Assembly (NCBI GenBank): GCA_964511065.1
Contig: CAZEEG010000069.1
Span: 1 to 32,290 of the forward strand
Direction: 5' to 3'
DNA from: CALBRZ01 sp964511065
Lineage (GTDB): Bacteria > Planctomycetota > Planctomycetia > Pirellulales > S012-138
DNA length: 32,290 nt
Below the pieces are notes generated by a model that was given only the letters and a program-made list of their open reading frames with translations, was not told where the DNA came from and searched no databases. This document shows, one piece after another, positions 31,022 to 32,290 of the stretch. Numbering within the stretch: position 1 is the first letter of the stretch; each line of letters starts with the position of its first letter. A program made the translations under genes and the position numbers.

Positions 31022-32290
31022 TTATAAAAGCCGCATCCAGACGGCGTTGAGGTATTCGGTTTGTGGGCAGTGCGAAGCCACCGGATGGTCGGCGGCCGCA
31101 CCGCTGCGACCGATGACCTGCATCGTGCGCGGGGCGTGGCGGATGGTGCCATCGGGGCCGGGGCTCAGCGGCCGCCCTGCCTGCCTTGCCGCTGCATACA
31201 ACAACCGCACGAACTCTTCCTCCGGTAACAGCCCTGCACACGTGCAACTGAGCATCAGGCCGCCGGGCTTCACCAGCCGCATGGCCAGGCGGTTCATGTC
31301 GAAGTGCTTCCGGGTGCCTTCGTCTTTCTCCGCCCGGCCATTGATCAGCTTGGGCGGATCGAGCACCACTACGTCGAACTGCCGCCCATTCTGGAGAGTG
31401 TCGCGCATGAACGGGAAAATATCTGCCTGGACGAATCGCACCCGAACCTGGTTGAGGTTGGCATTCTCGCGCGCGAGCCGAAGTGGGGCCTCGTCCAGGT
31501 CGACGCCGATAACCTCGGCCGCCTGCCCTAACCGCTTGGCCTGGATGGAAAACCCGCCGCTGTAGCAGCACAAATCCAGTACGCTGGCGCCGCGGCAATA
31601 GGAGGCCAATTGCCGCCGATTGTCGCGCTGGTCGCAAAAGAAGCCGGTCTTGTGGCCGCCTTCGAACTGTACACGAAATCGGGTGCCAAACTCATGCACG
31701 ATCACGCTGCGAGGGCACCCCTGCGAAACGGCCGGCGCACTGGTGAACCCTTCCTGCGCCAGCACGTGCGGAGCCGGTTGGATCACCGTATGCCGCGTGC
31801 CGCACCGCGGAGCCAGCCGCGAAAGAATCTCGCCAACCCGTTGAAACATGCCCAGGCTGAAGACTTCGGCGCTGAGCGTATCGCCCAGCCGATCGACGAC
31901 CAGGCCGGGGAAACCGTCGGCCTCGGCGTGGATCACGCGGTAGGCGTTGGTGGCTTCGTCCAGCCGCAGCAGCTGGCGGCGAAGGCTCACGGCTTCCGCG
32001 AGCCGGTCTTCCCAAAAGACCTCGTTGGGAAGCTCCTGCCCCAGGCGAACCATGCGGACCGCGATTTCCGATCGTGGGTTGTACAGCCCGTATCCCAGCA
32101 GTTCGTTCGGCTCGACATACACGGCCACCAGGTCGCCAGGCCGGGCGGACGAATCCATGCGGACGATCCGCTTGCGATAGATCAGCGGATGCCAGGTGGC
32201 GGTCTTCAAGAATGCGGCGGGTAGCGGCCGGCCCGGATCGGGGCACAGAGGACGCGGAGCGAGCGAAACAGCTCCATGCCACCGTGGTTG
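31022..32290 (-). CDS. RlmI-like class I SAM-dependent rRNA methyltransferase (5' end probably beyond window)
   Basis: A PUA-plus-methyltransferase protein of the RlmI/RlmK-L family, which methylates cytosine C5 of 23S rRNA in E. coli. An N-terminal PUA-like part (PGDLVAVYVEPNELLGYGLYNPRSEIAVRM) leads into EADGFPGLVVDRLGD, GHKTGFFCDQRDNRR, the SAM-binding motif I SVLDLCCYSGGFS, GVDLDE and the motif IV VVLDPPKL, with LSCTCAGLL at the cysteine position used by m5C enzymes. The first usual start in frame is a TTG at 32209 (395 aa), but the frame stays open to the window edge and PUA-like sequence (FLKTATWHPLIYRKR) straddles that codon. The true start is therefore probably outside the window. Target base not determinable here. 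Confidence 0.85.
   Translation of the reverse strand, partial: QPRWHGAVSLAPRPLCPDPGRPLPAAFLKTATWHPLIYRKRIVRMDSSARPGDLVAVYVEPNELLGYGLYNPRSEIAVRMVRLGQELPNEVFWEDRLAEAVSLRRQLLRLDEATNAYRVIHAEADGFPGLVVDRLGDTLSAEVFSLGMFQRVGEILSRLAPRCGTRHTVIQPAPHVLAQEGFTSAPAVSQGCPRSVIVHEFGTRFRVQFEGGHKTGFFCDQRDNRRQLASYCRGASVLDLCCYSGGFSIQAKRLGQAAEVIGVDLDEAPLRLARENANLNQVRVRFVQADIFPFMRDTLQNGRQFDVVVLDPPKLINGRAEKDEGTRKHFDMNRLAMRLVKPGGLMLSCTCAGLLPEEEFVRLLYAAARQAGRPLSPGPDGTIRHAPRTMQVIGRSGAAADHPVASHCPQTEYLNAVWMRLL

Noticed and set aside
1..32290. CRISPR arrays, tRNA/rRNA genes, insertion sequences, prophage
   Set aside because: No regularly spaced repeats with spacers, no tRNA T-loop/acceptor patterns, no transposase, integrase or phage structural motifs were recognised on either strand. 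A tRNA or covariance-model scan would settle small RNAs.

Overview
The window looks like a chromosomal segment from a high-GC planctomycete, probably in or near the Pirellulales. This is inference from gene content: a secreted WD40/leucine-rich-repeat protein, a membrane-anchored HEAT protein, planctomycete-style BamD-like and LptE-like lipoproteins, a DUF4332-bearing SbcC-like ATPase, and many small clade-restricted hypothetical proteins. Genes lie on both strands in short operons with several convergent junctions. I see no rRNA, tRNA, CRISPR array, transposase, integrase or phage gene, so this reads as resident chromosome rather than an island.

Layout. 1-2817 (+): possible tail of an upstream gene, then a secreted WD40/LRR protein. 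2977-4714 (-): YeiH-type anion exporter with a small membrane protein. 5064-6194 (-): membrane-anchored HEAT-repeat protein. 6780-7502 (+): lipoate-protein ligase family. 7609-9662 (-): STAS-domain protein, an 80-aa hypothetical and a 388-aa conserved hypothetical. 10173-10919 (+): RecO. 11135-12963 (+): a translationally coupled BamD-like/LptE-like lipoprotein pair for outer-membrane assembly. 12981-13931 (-): heme-oxygenase-like diiron oxidase family protein. 14450-15772 (+): UDP-GlcNAc 2-epimerase. 15786-16709 (-): secreted propeller-like protein. 16898-21546 (-): translationally coupled SbcD-like/SbcC-like pair. 21993-23055 (-): ABC-2 type permease and a small membrane protein. 23400-25613 (+): HD-GYP/PAS/GGDEF signalling protein. 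25841-26785 (-): NAD-dependent sugar epimerase. 27086-27523 (-): single-domain response regulator. 27980-28489 (+): PH-domain membrane protein. 28662-29588 (+): ABC ATPase. 29760-31010 (+): exported alpha/beta hydrolase. 31022-32290 (-): RlmI-like RNA methyltransferase, whose 5' end probably lies outside the window.

Functional themes are envelope biogenesis (BamD-like, LptE-like, two sugar epimerases), DNA maintenance (RecO and the SbcDC-like pair) and signalling (GGDEF protein, receiver domain, STAS protein).

The most unusual locus is 16898-21546. It has the architecture and translational coupling of an SbcD/SbcC (YhaO/YhaN-like) nuclease-ATPase pair. However, the nuclease subunit lacks most of its metal ligands, and the ATPase has lost the Walker A glycines and the switch histidine while gaining two C-terminal helix-hairpin-helix DUF4332 domains. 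It looks like a non-nucleolytic DNA-binding or scaffolding derivative of SbcCD. A second degenerate-plus-active arrangement is the signalling protein at 23400-25613, where a GYP-less HD domain is fused to an apparently intact diguanylate cyclase and an unrecognised C-terminal domain.
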